This document shows, piece after piece, positions 26,461-34,632 of a stretch of DNA of 60,740 nucleotides. The stretch is from Candidatus Obscuribacterales bacterium (GTDB lineage Bacteria > Cyanobacteriota > Vampirovibrionia > Obscuribacterales > Obscuribacteraceae). The stretch's first letter is position 1. Each line of letters starts with the position of its first letter. The notes below the pieces were generated by a model. That model saw nothing but the letters and a program-made list of their open reading frames with translations, was not told the origin of the DNA and did not search any database. Made by a program: the position numbers and the translations under genes. The stretch is taken from the NCBI GenBank assembly GCA_019747875.1, contig JAIEQI010000144.1, forward strand, positions 1 through 60,740, in the 5' to 3' direction.

Positions 26461-28614
26461 ATGCCCACTATGCATTCACTAATATTCAAAAAATCAAATA
26501 AACCATACTGCGGGCTCGCGATTCTGCCAGTTCTGCTCTTAATCAACACGCTACTGCTTCAAGGCATTTGTTCAGCGGAGGTCCCTCGTTTGTCTGGAGA
26601 TCCTTATCTGTGGCTCGAAGACATCCAGGGCAAGAAGGCACTCGACTGGGTCAAAGAACAGAACGCTGTCAGCACCAAAGAGCTAGAGGCTGTCCCCGGT
26701 TTTGAGAAGATGCGCGAGCGCTTGCTTAGCATCCTCAACTCAAAAGATCATATCCCGATGATCATGAAGCGGGGCAAGTATTACTACAACTTCTGGCGTG
26801 ACGATAAGAATGAGCGCGGGCTTTGGCGGCGTACAACGCTGGAAGAGTATAAGAAGGCTGAACCGGTCTGGGAAGTTCTGATTGACCTCGATAAGTTAGC
26901 CGCAGACGAAAAGGAAAATTGGGTTTGGCACGGAGCTAGTTTCCTCGAACCAGATTATGATCTTGCGCTCGTCAGCTTATCCCGAGGCGGAACTGACGCC
27001 GACGTTGTCAGAGAATACGACGTAAAGTCGAAAGCATTTGTCAAAGATGGGTTCACTGTTCCCGAAGCGAAGTCTACAGTTAACTGGCGCGACCGGAATA
27101 CACTTTATGTCGCCACTGATTTTGGGCCTGCTTCGATGACAAAATCCGGCTATCCGAGAATTGTCAAAGAATGGAAGCGCGGCACAAAACTTGCCGATGC
27201 GAAGCTTGTTTACGAAGGCAAAGTTGACGATATGGCAGTGTCAGCCGAAGTGAGTCATGACCACGGTAAAACATATGAGTTTCTGAGCAGGCAAACCACT
27301 TTCTTTTCAGACGAAATGTTTTTGAGAAAGGACGATAAATGGGTGCCGATTGAGAAACAGCCAGACGCTCAATTTGGCACCATGCTTGGTGATTATGCAT
27401 ACATTCGCCCGAGAACCGATTGGAAGATCGGTGACAAAACATACAAAGCTGGCTCCCTCCTTATCGAGAAATTCGATAACTACATGAAGGGAGACCGCAA
27501 CTTCACAGTGCTTTTCGAACCAACAGAAAGAAAGTCTTTGTACGGAGTTTCCGAAACCAAGAATTATCTGATTCTTAGCGAGTCAGACAACGTTCGAACG
27601 CACGCATATGTTTTGCGAAACAAAGATGGAAAGTGGGAACGCACAGCAATAGCCGCTCCCGAGCTTGCCGAAGTGGGAATCTACGGAGTCGACCCTGATG
27701 AATCAGATGATTTCTTTATGACAATAGAGGATCTTTTGACGCCATCATCGTTCTATATCGGCAATGCAAATGCACCTTCCGAGAAGGAAAAACTAAAAAG
27801 CGAACCTTCGTTTTTCAAATCCGACAACCTGGTAGTTGAACAGTTCGAGGTCAAATCGAAAGATGGTACTCGAGTTCCCTACTTCCAAGTAAGTCCGAAG
27901 GGAATGAAACTGGACGGCAATAATCCCACGGTGCTTTATGGGTATGGTGGCTTTGAAATTTCAATGAAGCCAAATTACCGCGCGACAGAGGGCTCAGCAT
28001 GGTTAGAGCAAGGCGGTGTCTGGGTGCTGGCCAACATTCGAGGCGGCGGCGAATTCGGCCCGCAATGGCACGAATCGGCGCGAAAGGAAAATCGCCAACG
28101 CGCCTACGATGACTTCAGTGCAGTCGCCAAAGATCTTATTGCTCGCAAAGTCTGCACCCCGCAACACCTTGGTGCCGAGGGGCGTTCCAATGGCGGGCTT
28201 TTGATGGGAGTAATGCTAACCAAGTATCCCGAACTGTTCGGTGCCATACACTGCGGTTCTCCGCTCTTGGACATGCAGCGCTATAACAAGCTGCTTGCCG
28301 GTGCCAGCTGGGTAGATGAATATGGGGATCCTGACAAGCCGGACGAATGGCAGTACATCTCCAAATATTCTCCCTATCAAAACATCACCAAAGAGAAAAA
28401 GTACCCGCCAATTTTGATCACGACGTCAACTTTGGATGACCGAGTGCATCCGGGACACGCTCGCAAGATGGTGGCTTTATTGAAAGATCACGGTCAAGAC
28501 GTCCTGTACTATGAAAACACCGAAGGCGGGCATGGTGCAGCCGCCAACAAGAAGCAGTCCGCTTTTATGTCCGCGCTTGCTTTTTCGTTCTTCTGGGAAA
28601 AGCTGAAAAAATAG
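26461..28614 (+). CDS. Prolyl oligopeptidase (S9A), exported
   Basis: A 717-residue serine peptidase that cleaves short peptides after proline. A signal peptide (hydrophobic core about 18-37) ends at GICSAEV. An N-terminal cap segment DPYLWLEDIQGKKALDWVKEQN, typical of the family, is followed by the beta-propeller region (about 120-440). The alpha/beta-hydrolase domain has GYGGFEISMKPNY, RGGGEFGPQWH, nucleophile GRSNGGLLMG near 576, TSTLDDRVHPGHARKM with the aspartate near 659, and EGGHG with the histidine near 693. Export suggests nutrient peptide scavenging. It converges with the phosphate transporter gene, only 3 bp apart. Confidence 0.95.
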   Translation: MPTMHSLIFKKSNKPYCGLAILPVLLLINTLLLQGICSAEVPRLSGDPYLWLEDIQGKKALDWVKEQNAVSTKELEAVPGFEKMRERLLSILNSKDHIPMIMKRGKYYYNFWRDDKNERGLWRRTTLEEYKKAEPVWEVLIDLDKLAADEKENWVWHGASFLEPDYDLALVSLSRGGTDADVVREYDVKSKAFVKDGFTVPEAKSTVNWRDRNTLYVATDFGPASMTKSGYPRIVKEWKRGTKLADAKLVYEGKVDDMAVSAEVSHDHGKTYEFLSRQTTFFSDEMFLRKDDKWVPIEKQPDAQFGTMLGDYAYIRPRTDWKIGDKTYKAGSLLIEKFDNYMKGDRNFTVLFEPTERKSLYGVSETKNYLILSESDNVRTHAYVLRNKDGKWERTAIAAPELAEVGIYGVDPDESDDFFMTIEDLLTPSSFYIGNANAPSEKEKLKSEPSFFKSDNLVVEQFEVKSKDGTRVPYFQVSPKGMKLDGNNPTVLYGYGGFEISMKPNYRATEGSAWLEQGGVWVLANIRGGGEFGPQWHESARKENRQRAYDDFSAVAKDLIARKVCTPQHLGAEGRSNGGLLMGVMLTKYPELFGAIHCGSPLLDMQRYNKLLAGASWVDEYGDPDKPDEWQYISKYSPYQNITKEKKYPPILITTSTLDDRVHPGHARKMVALLKDHGQDVLYYENTEGGHGAAANKKQSAFMSALAFSFFWEKLKK

Positions 28615-28617
28615 CGA

Positions 28618-29661
28618 CTACTTTGTGATCAGCAAATCGAGATATCTGAACGGGAACATATAGATCACATAGGCAAACAAACCCGCACATGGAATGGTAA
28701 GAAACCAGGAGATCAAAATATCTCTTGCAACTAGCCAGCGGACGTCTTTGAAGCGTTCGCCTGTTCCAACACCCATCACCGTCGATGATATCACTTGCGA
28801 AGTGGAGACAGGACAACCTGTTATCGAACTGGATACAACGATCAAACCAGCGGCGGCTTCCGTCACAAAGCCGTGCAGGACGCGAAGCTTATAGATACCG
28901 GCACCGACGCGCTTCACGATGCCCGGGGCCAATGAAAGAACTCCAAGAGAGATACTGAGCCCCGTTGCCAAACGCACCCAAAACGGAATTTCATCGCCCT
29001 GATAAAACCCAGCAGAGTGCAGCGCAATCAAAATTATTCCCATAGTTTTCTGCGGATCGTTTGCGCCATGACCAAATGCCAGCAGACCCACAGTAACTGT
29101 TTGGGACAACTTCAACCATTTGTTCACCTCAGTGGTGGCTTTCATTAGCAAGAGCAAAATCAAGTTGAGCATTAGATAGCCAACTACAAATCCGGCAACA
29201 GGTGAGGCAAACAAACTGACCAGAATCTTTGCGAATCCCGTCGGGTGAAACAAATTGAAGTTGCCCCAAACTAGATACTTAGTTCCACTTGAAGCCAATA
29301 ACGCACCAAGGAAGCCGCCCATCAGTGCGTGTGTGGAACTAGATGGCATTCGCAACAGTTTGGTCAGATAGTTCCACCCGATTGCGGCGGCTAACCCCGC
29401 AGACAAAACAGAGAGGAAGTTTTCCTTCTCGGGAAAACTGGTGATAGATCGAACAGTCGAAGCAACGGCAGAACCACCAAATATGGCACCAGCCAGCTCG
29501 CAGCAAGCAACCAGTAAAACTGCTCTAACCGGCGTCAGAACACGGCATACAATAAGACCGGCAGTTACAGAACTTCCGTCTTGCAACCCATTCGTATATG
29601 TGAACCAAAGACTCAAAACAACAACAATTCCGACAAGCAAAAAGTCTGTTGAGAATTCCAA
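28618..29661 (-). CDS. pit: Low-affinity inorganic phosphate transporter (PiT family)
   Basis: A 347-residue membrane protein with about ten helices. Family motifs are visible in both inverted halves: the N-terminal FTYTNGLQDGSS, close to the usual G(A)ND-like signature, and the later GHGANDPQKTMG near residue 200. MPSSSTHALMGGFLGALL and CPVSTSQVISSTVMGVGTGERF are the conserved S(S)TH and STSQ segments. It takes up metal-phosphate with protons. The start is TTG, four bases after the stop of the DUF47 gene, an operon arrangement widely seen for PiT and its PhoU-like partner. Confidence 0.93.
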   Translation of the reverse strand: MEFSTDFLLVGIVVVLSLWFTYTNGLQDGSSVTAGLIVCRVLTPVRAVLLVACCELAGAIFGGSAVASTVRSITSFPEKENFLSVLSAGLAAAIGWNYLTKLLRMPSSSTHALMGGFLGALLASSGTKYLVWGNFNLFHPTGFAKILVSLFASPVAGFVVGYLMLNLILLLLMKATTEVNKWLKLSQTVTVGLLAFGHGANDPQKTMGIILIALHSAGFYQGDEIPFWVRLATGLSISLGVLSLAPGIVKRVGAGIYKLRVLHGFVTEAAAGLIVVSSSITGCPVSTSQVISSTVMGVGTGERFKDVRWLVARDILISWFLTIPCAGLFAYVIYMFPFRYLDLLITK

Positions 29662-29665
29662 GGCT

Positions 29666-30307
29666 TTAGCTCATCTTTACGATTGCATGCAAAAGACGCT
29701 CGCCCACCTGGTCAATCCTTTCAGAGGACATCAGCATGACCTTGTACACTTCTTTTACGCGAAATATCGTTTTAAAATCATCAGTTTCCAACAACTCTCT
29801 CATAGCAGGTCGATAGACCTTGCCGAAGCGCGTATCCGTTTTTCTGGCTTGCAGTGCGTGTTGAGCTGCGTCTTTCAAATCCTTCTTTAATGCATGGACA
29901 CTGTTTTGAAGAGACCGAGTTCCTTCTAGCAAAATCTCAACCATTTCTAAAAGCTTGAATCCATTCGTGCTTACATTCATAGCTTCCATTTCGCGCACAA
30001 CTGCCTTAGCTGAATTGATTACTTCATCCATCGATGCTGACAATTCATAAATATCTTCGCGATCGAATGGTGTCACAAAGGAAATGACGAGCTTCTTTTC
30101 CAGTTCCATTTGCAAGTCATCAGCCTGGCGTTCCAGATCACGCACAAGTTGGCTACGCTCCTCGCCGCCCTCTTTGATCCACTCGCGTAAAGCTTCCATT
30201 CCCTCGAGTGTTTTATCAACCTGCCGATTTAGCAGCACATAAAAATCCGTGGTCGGCTCAAAGATACCGCCAAACCAGTGCAAAGTGTGTTTCTTTTCTG
30301 CCGTCAT
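29666..30307 (-). CDS. DUF47 PhoU-like partner of PiT
   Basis: A 213-residue all-helical protein of the DUF47/TIGR00153 group, related to PhoU. It starts MTAEKKHTLHWFGGIFEPTTDFY. The two helical halves each carry the E/D-rich pattern: LVRDLERQADDLQMELEKKL and SFVTPFDREDIYELSASMDEVINSAK in the first, FKTIFRVKEVYKVMLMSSERIDQVGERL at the end. It is thought to regulate or assist PiT phosphate transport. It is the first gene of the pair, has AGAGG before the start and a recognisable promoter upstream. Confidence 0.92.
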   Translation of the reverse strand: MTAEKKHTLHWFGGIFEPTTDFYVLLNRQVDKTLEGMEALREWIKEGGEERSQLVRDLERQADDLQMELEKKLVISFVTPFDREDIYELSASMDEVINSAKAVVREMEAMNVSTNGFKLLEMVEILLEGTRSLQNSVHALKKDLKDAAQHALQARKTDTRFGKVYRPAMRELLETDDFKTIFRVKEVYKVMLMSSERIDQVGERLLHAIVKMS

Positions 30308-30324
30308 AAAACCTCTGATTCATA

Positions 30325-30353
30325 ACTTTAGAATCTTTGGCGACTCATAACAA
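30325..30353 (-). promoter_or_regulatory. Predicted promoter of the DUF47-pit operon
   Basis: On the minus strand TTGTTA (30348-30353), a 17-bp spacer and TAAAGT (30325-30330) lie 18 bp before the ATG. No Pho-box-like repeat was recognised near it. Confidence 0.5.
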
Positions 30354-30383
30354 GTATTAGGATTTCAATTTAGCGATTTTTGA

Positions 30384-30672
30384 GGCTGCCAGTGCTCACA
30401 AGACAGAGCCCTTGAGCTCTGCGGGCTGCCAGCGCTCACAAGACAGAGCCATCCATCGAGCTCTGCTGCCTGCCAGTGCTCACAAGACAGAGCCTTCGAG
30501 CTCTGCTGCCTGCCGGTGCTCACAAGACAGAGCCATCGAGCTCTGCTGGCTGCCAGCGCTCACTAGATAGAACCATCGAACTTTGCAGGCTGCCAGCACT
30601 CACAAGACAGAGCCATCAAACTCTGCAGGCTGCCGACGCTCACAAGGGCATCGAGTTCTTAAGGCTGCCACG
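30384..30672. repeat. Tandem repeat, seven copies, ~40-bp period
   Basis: Units of the form GGCTGCCAGYGCTCACAAGA followed by CAGAGCCATCGAGCTCTGC. CAGAGC...GAGCTCTG is a hairpin in each unit. Copies begin at about 30384, 30424, 30468, 30509, 30548, 30588 and 30628. The second unit has a 4-bp insertion (ATCC) and the last is truncated. Substitutions such as CGAACTTTG in copy 5 weaken the stem, so it is decaying at that end. It is unrelated in sequence to the GCCGGC family but likewise intergenic. Confidence 0.88.
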
Positions 30673-31154
30673 CGGGCGAGGCTCTGGCAGGTATGCGGCA
30701 CCCTAGTTGAGGTGAAAGATCTTTCCCATCGACGATACTCTACCACCTTACAAGCGCGCCTGAAAAGGCTTGGTGCACAAACCTTAAGGGCGTCAACTCA
30801 AAAATAGCCGCCGGTTGTCAGTGTCCAAAAAGTTTCACCACCTGGGCATAAACCATGGCGATCCAAGGATCGCAGCATCAAACACGTCAAGACAGTTATG
30901 ATACCGGGTCTCGCGGATGGAAAAGGGCACACCAGCTGCTCAGCCGGACTCATAGACCATAGGATCCAAGAGCTGAGGAGTAAGATACCCCACTTAGGAG
31001 GCTTACTCTGCCTGGATTCGAGAGATTCCTGCCGACAATTTCTGGCGGCGTTGCTCATGGGATGGTCGATCCACCATCTTTTTTTTCCGAAAAACGGTTT
31101 AGCCCCCCAAGTCATGGGGTAGATAAAATTTGGAAAGTCTCGGAGAGTTTGCTG

Positions 31155-31250
31155 ATGCGCGATCTAGAAGCCTGGCTGCACGAACTAATCAAAGCATTAA
31201 TTCCGCCAGCTCCCCAACCGGTACCCGTACCAGTAAAGGTCAAGCGCTAA
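31155..31250 (+). CDS. Candidate small protein, 31 residues
   Basis: ATG at 31155 with GGAGAG ten bases upstream encodes MRDLEAWLHELIKALIPPAP followed by QPVPVPVKVKR. The first 16 residues form an amphipathic helix with W, L and I on one face; the rest is a Pro/Val-rich basic tail. TAGATAAAAT lies about 30 bp upstream and a very strong terminator hairpin 40 bp downstream, so a short dedicated transcript is likely. The protein could bind membranes. With so short a frame, chance or a non-coding RNA is possible. Confidence 0.45.
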   Translation: MRDLEAWLHELIKALIPPAPQPVPVPVKVKR

Positions 31251-31289
31251 TCTTCGAGAATTCAAAGTCGAACTCGGGCTGCTAAGTAA

Positions 31290-31335
31290 AATACGGAGGA
31301 AGGACTGGCAGGGTTGTCCTTCCTCCGTATTCTTT
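31290..31335 (+). terminator. Strong rho-independent terminator
   Basis: AATACGGAGGAAGGAC (31290-31305) is perfectly complementary to GTCCTTCCTCCGTATT (31316-31331), a 16-bp stem with a 10-nt loop, followed by CTTTG. A run of A before the stem makes it usable on the other strand as well. It is the strongest hairpin in the window and ends the transcript of the small ORF. Confidence 0.75.
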
Positions 31336-31498
31336 GAACCTATGTGCAATTTGCAGGGAGCAAACAGGTTCGAGGTTCCATACGTATTTATCCTGGTCGA
31401 TAATTTTTTGGACAGATCGCTGTCAAGAAATTTCTGTTTAATTTCACCCCCCAGGGGGAAGGGAAGATCTGTGCGCTCCTCCACGGGAAACCATCTAC

Positions 31499-32797
31499 AT
31501 GTCAGCGTCTCAGGGCATGCACACTTGTAAGCGATGCAAAAAAGAGTATGGGGATAACTATCCGACCTGCCCACACTGTACAGTAACGGGGGTCGACCTC
31601 GACTCGCTGCTTTCAGCGGACGAGATGAAATTGATGCGTGGGGAACGTCCAGACACCCCAGTTTGCCTGGTGGACATGGTCACCGGAAAGGCACTGCCAG
31701 TAGCAGTGCCGATGTGCAAAGTCGGGCGCGACATAGCCAATGATGTCGCAATTCCGGGCGACCGCTCAATGTCACGTTTTCACTTCCAAATCCGCTACAC
31801 GGGCGACGATTATTACATCGAAGATTGCGGCAGTCGAAATGGCACATTCCTGAACGGCAGCCCGATTGCAATTCCGAGGAAACTTCAGAATAACGACACG
31901 ATTTCGGCAGGCATCAGCCGATACCAGTTCTCTTTGACAGGATCAAACGGCCAGGCAATTTCCGAAGAAGCCATCCCGGACGGCATTCCACCAAATCCAG
32001 CCTCAACCTGTTCACGCATCGTCTACGACAACAGCGCCCGCGACATTTCGTCGGCCCTGGAAAAACTGCGTGGCTCGCTCGATTCCGGTCAAAACGGCGT
32101 TCCTACGGAAGAACCCAATTTACGTTCCATACCTCAGGCGCTACCCGATACCGGTGCGCCGCCGCCCTGGTTGGAAGACTATTCTTTCAACGAAATTGAA
32201 AAACTCATGGGTGAGAAAGACCGTCTCAACGGGCTGATTGAGGAAATTCGCCAGGACATAAAACAGATCGATCGAAAAATAGCAGTCTCTCAAGCAGTGG
32301 CATACCACCTGCTAGCTTCACAGGGTCCAGAGCTTTCACAAGCAGTTAAGCAAGTTCTGGAGCTTCTGGACTGGTACAGCGAAAGCAACATGAATACTCC
32401 ATACGAGATCACCCTCAAAAAGGGACCCCGAGTCGAGGCGGTCGGTAGAGTGATTTGCTGCGATACAGATCCCACGCCGAAGGATCTGGAAGCTTTGATC
32501 AGCCAGCAAGCGGTGATTTGGTGCCAATCAAATTACGAGCCAAAAGGCATCATGATTGTACAAATGAGACCAGAGCTTTCACCAGCTCAACGTCCACAGT
32601 TCAACAAAGATTTTCTTGAAAACATGCGACGCAAGAAATTATGCGTCGTCACACCAGGACAGCTCTTACAAATGTATCGCATCCTTGTGCTGCAATCGGG
32701 AGATCGCATGCAGGCTAAGGAGATGCTTATGAACACCTGCGGACTCCTGCCAGGCTTTCAATTATCAGGAAATGAAAATCGAGCCGCCACGGCCTAA
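31499..32797 (+). CDS. FHA-domain protein with N-terminal zinc ribbon
   Basis: A 432-residue cytoplasmic protein. Two CxxC pairs (CKRC near residue 10 and CPHC near 24) form a small zinc ribbon. The FHA domain covers about 60-140, with GRDIANDVAIPGDRSMSRFHFQI and DCGSRNGTFLNG, the phosphothreonine-binding signature. A coiled helix (FNEIEKLMGEKDRLNGLIEEIRQDIKQIDRKI) lies near 235-265. The last 150 residues form an unrecognised alpha/beta domain (VEAVGRVICCDTD, EPKGIMIVQMRPE, KKLCVVTPGQLLQMYR). It probably reads phosphothreonine marks, for which the two Ser/Thr kinases in this window are candidates. The partner remains inferred. Confidence 0.85.
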   Translation: MSASQGMHTCKRCKKEYGDNYPTCPHCTVTGVDLDSLLSADEMKLMRGERPDTPVCLVDMVTGKALPVAVPMCKVGRDIANDVAIPGDRSMSRFHFQIRYTGDDYYIEDCGSRNGTFLNGSPIAIPRKLQNNDTISAGISRYQFSLTGSNGQAISEEAIPDGIPPNPASTCSRIVYDNSARDISSALEKLRGSLDSGQNGVPTEEPNLRSIPQALPDTGAPPPWLEDYSFNEIEKLMGEKDRLNGLIEEIRQDIKQIDRKIAVSQAVAYHLLASQGPELSQAVKQVLELLDWYSESNMNTPYEITLKKGPRVEAVGRVICCDTDPTPKDLEALISQQAVIWCQSNYEPKGIMIVQMRPELSPAQRPQFNKDFLENMRRKKLCVVTPGQLLQMYRILVLQSGDRMQAKEMLMNTCGLLPGFQLSGNENRAATA

Positions 32798-32855
32798 TGC
32801 ATGAACGCGGCAAGCAGATACAATACAAACGCCGCTCTACGAAAGTGCAGAACCC

Positions 32856-33794
32856 ATGCTCTCAACATCAATCAAACTAAGTATCTCAAAAGACAGTTCG
32901 GTACCAGTCAAAGACCAACTGATCGAACAGATTGGTCTGCAGATAGCTTCAGGAACACTAAAGCCCAAGGATAAGCTGCCCAGTATTCGTGCATTAGCGC
33001 AACGCCTCGGCATTCATCACAGCACAATAACAGCAGCTTACAGCCACCTGGAGGATGCCGGCTTGTTGGAGATTCGACAGGGAAGCGGCGTTCGCGTTGC
33101 TCATCGTCAGCTTGGCGGCGAGTCTCAGCAAAAAGAACTCTCAATGGATCAACTCTTTAAGCAATTATTGGCTCGCGCCGCAGAGCAGGGAATGTCGCGC
33201 GATGAATTGCGAAGCTTCACACAAAAAATGCTCGACGTGAAGCCAATCAAGCGTATTGTGGTGGTGGATCGCAATCAGGATTTTCACGCAATTTTGCTCG
33301 ACGAATTGACACCTCATTTTGATTTACCGATTGAACCAATCACGTTTGAGAATCTCTCCAAGAAAAAAGAGCTCCTGAAAGATTCGCTCATCGTAACCAG
33401 CTTCTATCACTTGTATCCGCTTCAAAGCCTGGACATTGATCCCACACGCTTTGTTGTATGCACTGTTGAACCGGGACGCGATGAGATTGATGCACTTGTC
33501 GCATTGAAGCCTGGAAGTCTGATGGCCTGCATTTCCGTCAGTCCTACACTTTTGAAAATGGCTAACAACATGGCAGCGGCTCTGCGCGGGGAAGAAGTAG
33601 CAGTGCGCTGCCTGGCAAAAGACGATGCACAAGAAATCCAATACATTATGAAGCACGCAAATCTGGTGCTTTGCGATGGACCGAGTGAAAAGATCGTCAA
33701 AGCAGCAGCCGGCAAAATCCCAGTCAAGGTATTCCATCTCTATTCACCCGCCACACTGACGGCCATTCGCGAACGCCTCACAAAGTGGAATTAG
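32856..33794 (+). CDS. GntR-family transcriptional regulator with unusual C-domain
   Basis: A 312-residue protein. Residues 8-85 are a GntR winged helix: VPVKDQLIEQIGLQIASGTLKPKDKLPSIRALAQ, then HHSTITAAYSHLEDAGLLEIRQGSGVRV. The C-terminal 170 residues are not a UTRA, FCD or aminotransferase domain. They read as alternating strands and helices (KRIVVVDRNQDFHAILLDEL, SLIVTSFYHLYPL, RFVVCTVEPG, NLVLCDGPSEKIV), suggesting a Rossmann- or periplasmic-binding-like ligand domain. It lies upstream of the toxin-antitoxin and biotin genes on the same strand. Control of biotin genes is possible but unproven. Confidence 0.85.
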   Translation: MLSTSIKLSISKDSSVPVKDQLIEQIGLQIASGTLKPKDKLPSIRALAQRLGIHHSTITAAYSHLEDAGLLEIRQGSGVRVAHRQLGGESQQKELSMDQLFKQLLARAAEQGMSRDELRSFTQKMLDVKPIKRIVVVDRNQDFHAILLDELTPHFDLPIEPITFENLSKKKELLKDSLIVTSFYHLYPLQSLDIDPTRFVVCTVEPGRDEIDALVALKPGSLMACISVSPTLLKMANNMAAALRGEEVAVRCLAKDDAQEIQYIMKHANLVLCDGPSEKIVKAAAGKIPVKVFHLYSPATLTAIRERLTKWN

Positions 33795-33899
33795 CGTTTC
33801 AAAACGATTCCAGCTGCCTTTTCTAGAGTTCAAAAACTCGCTGAGGGCACAGCTACCCGGCATCAACTCCCGCTAAAAGGGACCTGTAATGAACGGCGT

Positions 33900-33929
33900 T
33901 TGTCAGTGCCTACAGATTATGCATATAAT
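33900..33929 (+). promoter_or_regulatory. Promoter of the toxin-antitoxin operon
   Basis: TTGTCA (33900-33905), an 18-bp spacer and a consensus TATAAT (33924-33929). The expected transcription start, six or seven bases later, falls at about 33936, the first base of the antitoxin ATG, so the transcript may be leaderless. Confidence 0.65.
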
Positions 33930-33934
33930 GTAGG
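33909..33934. promoter_or_regulatory. Palindromic operator over the toxin-antitoxin promoter
   Basis: CCTACA...ATTAT....ATAAT.TGTAGG forms an interrupted 26-bp palindrome with 6-bp outer and 5-bp inner arms. It covers the -10 box completely. Ribbon-helix-helix antitoxins usually repress their own operons from such sites. Confidence 0.55.
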
Positions 33935-33935
33935 C

Positions 33936-34205
33936 ATGAAATCAAAGCGTAACACCTCTAAGCCCGTACAACTCACTGTTCGTGGGGTTCCTTCGAGCGT
34001 AAAAAAAGAGCTGGAAAACCGGGCCAGAAAACAAAACAAGAGCCTGAACAACATATTGGTCGAAGCGCTTTGCTCGGCCGCCGGACAAAACGGAGAAAGG
34101 CTACATCACGATCTGGACTATCTTGCCGGAAGCTGGATCGACGATCCGGAGTTCGAGTCAGCAATAAAGGATTTCGAACAAATCGATGCGGATATGTGGA
34201 AGTGA
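33936..34205 (+). CDS. Ribbon-helix-helix antitoxin (FitA/VapB-like)
   Basis: An 89-residue protein. The N-terminal PVQLTVRGVPSSVKKELENRARKQNKSLNNILVEAL is the FitA/Arc-type ribbon-helix-helix DNA-binding domain. The acidic C-terminus (LDYLAGSWIDDPEFESAIKDFEQIDADMW) is of the kind that wraps and inhibits a PIN toxin. The ATG at 33936 follows a TATAAT box by six bases. It overlaps the toxin gene by four bases. It would neutralise the toxin and repress the operon. Confidence 0.9.
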   Translation: MKSKRNTSKPVQLTVRGVPSSVKKELENRARKQNKSLNNILVEALCSAAGQNGERLHHDLDYLAGSWIDDPEFESAIKDFEQIDADMWK

Positions 34206-34585
34206 GAATCGCACTCGATACAAATCGCTACGTCGACTTTATGAAGAACGACCTTGCGACAAGCGCGCTCATTCGACGAGCAAGCGAAATATATATGCCT
34301 TTGATTGTGCTTGCTGAGCTAAGGGCAGGATTTGCGTACGGATCAAAGGCAAAAGAGAATGAACAACGGCTAGTCAGATTTCTAAACTCCGCTAGAGTTC
34401 AAGTTCTGTGTCCAGATGAAGGCACCACCTTTGTTTACGCTCAACTTTATGCTCAACTGAAGAAGCAAGGAACGCCAATACCAAGTAATGATTTATGGGT
34501 TGCTGCCTTAGTTGTTCAACATGATCTCATTCTCTGCGCAAGGGACAAACATTTCGATTTCCTTCCCCAGATACCGAGAGCCTGA
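34202..34585 (+). CDS. PIN-domain toxin (VapC/FitB-like)
   Basis: A 127-residue PIN-domain ribonuclease. All acidic residues of the metal site are present: DTN near residue 6, E in LAELRAG near 38, D in SNDLWVAAL near 98 and D in CARDKHFDFLPQI near 116. The GTG start at 34202 overlaps the antitoxin stop (GTGA), so translation is coupled. Such toxins cut tRNA or rRNA when the antitoxin is degraded. The toxin appears intact. Confidence 0.92.
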   Translation: MRIALDTNRYVDFMKNDLATSALIRRASEIYMPLIVLAELRAGFAYGSKAKENEQRLVRFLNSARVQVLCPDEGTTFVYAQLYAQLKKQGTPIPSNDLWVAALVVQHDLILCARDKHFDFLPQIPRA

Positions 34586-34610
34586 TCGCCCCGGCAAGAT
34601 TAAGTGAAGG

Positions 34611-34632
34611 AAATTTGCCAAGAGGCAAATTT
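34611..34632. promoter_or_regulatory. Candidate operator of the biotin operon
   Basis: AAATTTGCC-AAGA-GGCAAATTT is a perfect 9-4-9 inverted repeat. It overlaps the predicted -35 box TTGCCA (34615-34620) of the bio promoter. It differs from the E. coli BirA operator (TTGTAAACC arms). As a hairpin it could alternatively end the toxin-antitoxin transcript, but no U tract follows. Confidence 0.55.

Larger units (their letters stand above)
30308..31154. other. Long intergenic stretch with 40-bp tandem repeats
   Basis: About 850 bp. It begins with the DUF47-pit promoter, then the seven-copy repeat (30384-30672), then about 480 bp with no supported gene. Open frames at 30476-30706 and 30583-30807 only read through the repeat. 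The minus-strand frame 30798-31115 has no ribosome binding site and an unlikely composition (many W, P, C). TAGATAAAAT at 31121-31130 is a possible -10 region for the small ORF at 31155. Confidence 0.55.

Noticed and set aside
30476..30807. Open frames inside the 40-bp repeat
   Set aside because: The coding pattern follows the repeat unit only; no start signal.
30798..31115. 105-codon minus-strand open frame
   Set aside because: No ribosome binding site, W/P/C-rich composition, no domain; lies in an intergenic region with repeats.
31368..31500. tRNA-like GGTTCGAGGTTCC segment
   Set aside because: No acceptor stem or anticodon arm can be built around it.
34611..34632. Terminator for the toxin-antitoxin genes
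   Set aside because: The stem is strong but no U run follows; the overlap with a good -35 box favours an operator, though termination is not excluded.
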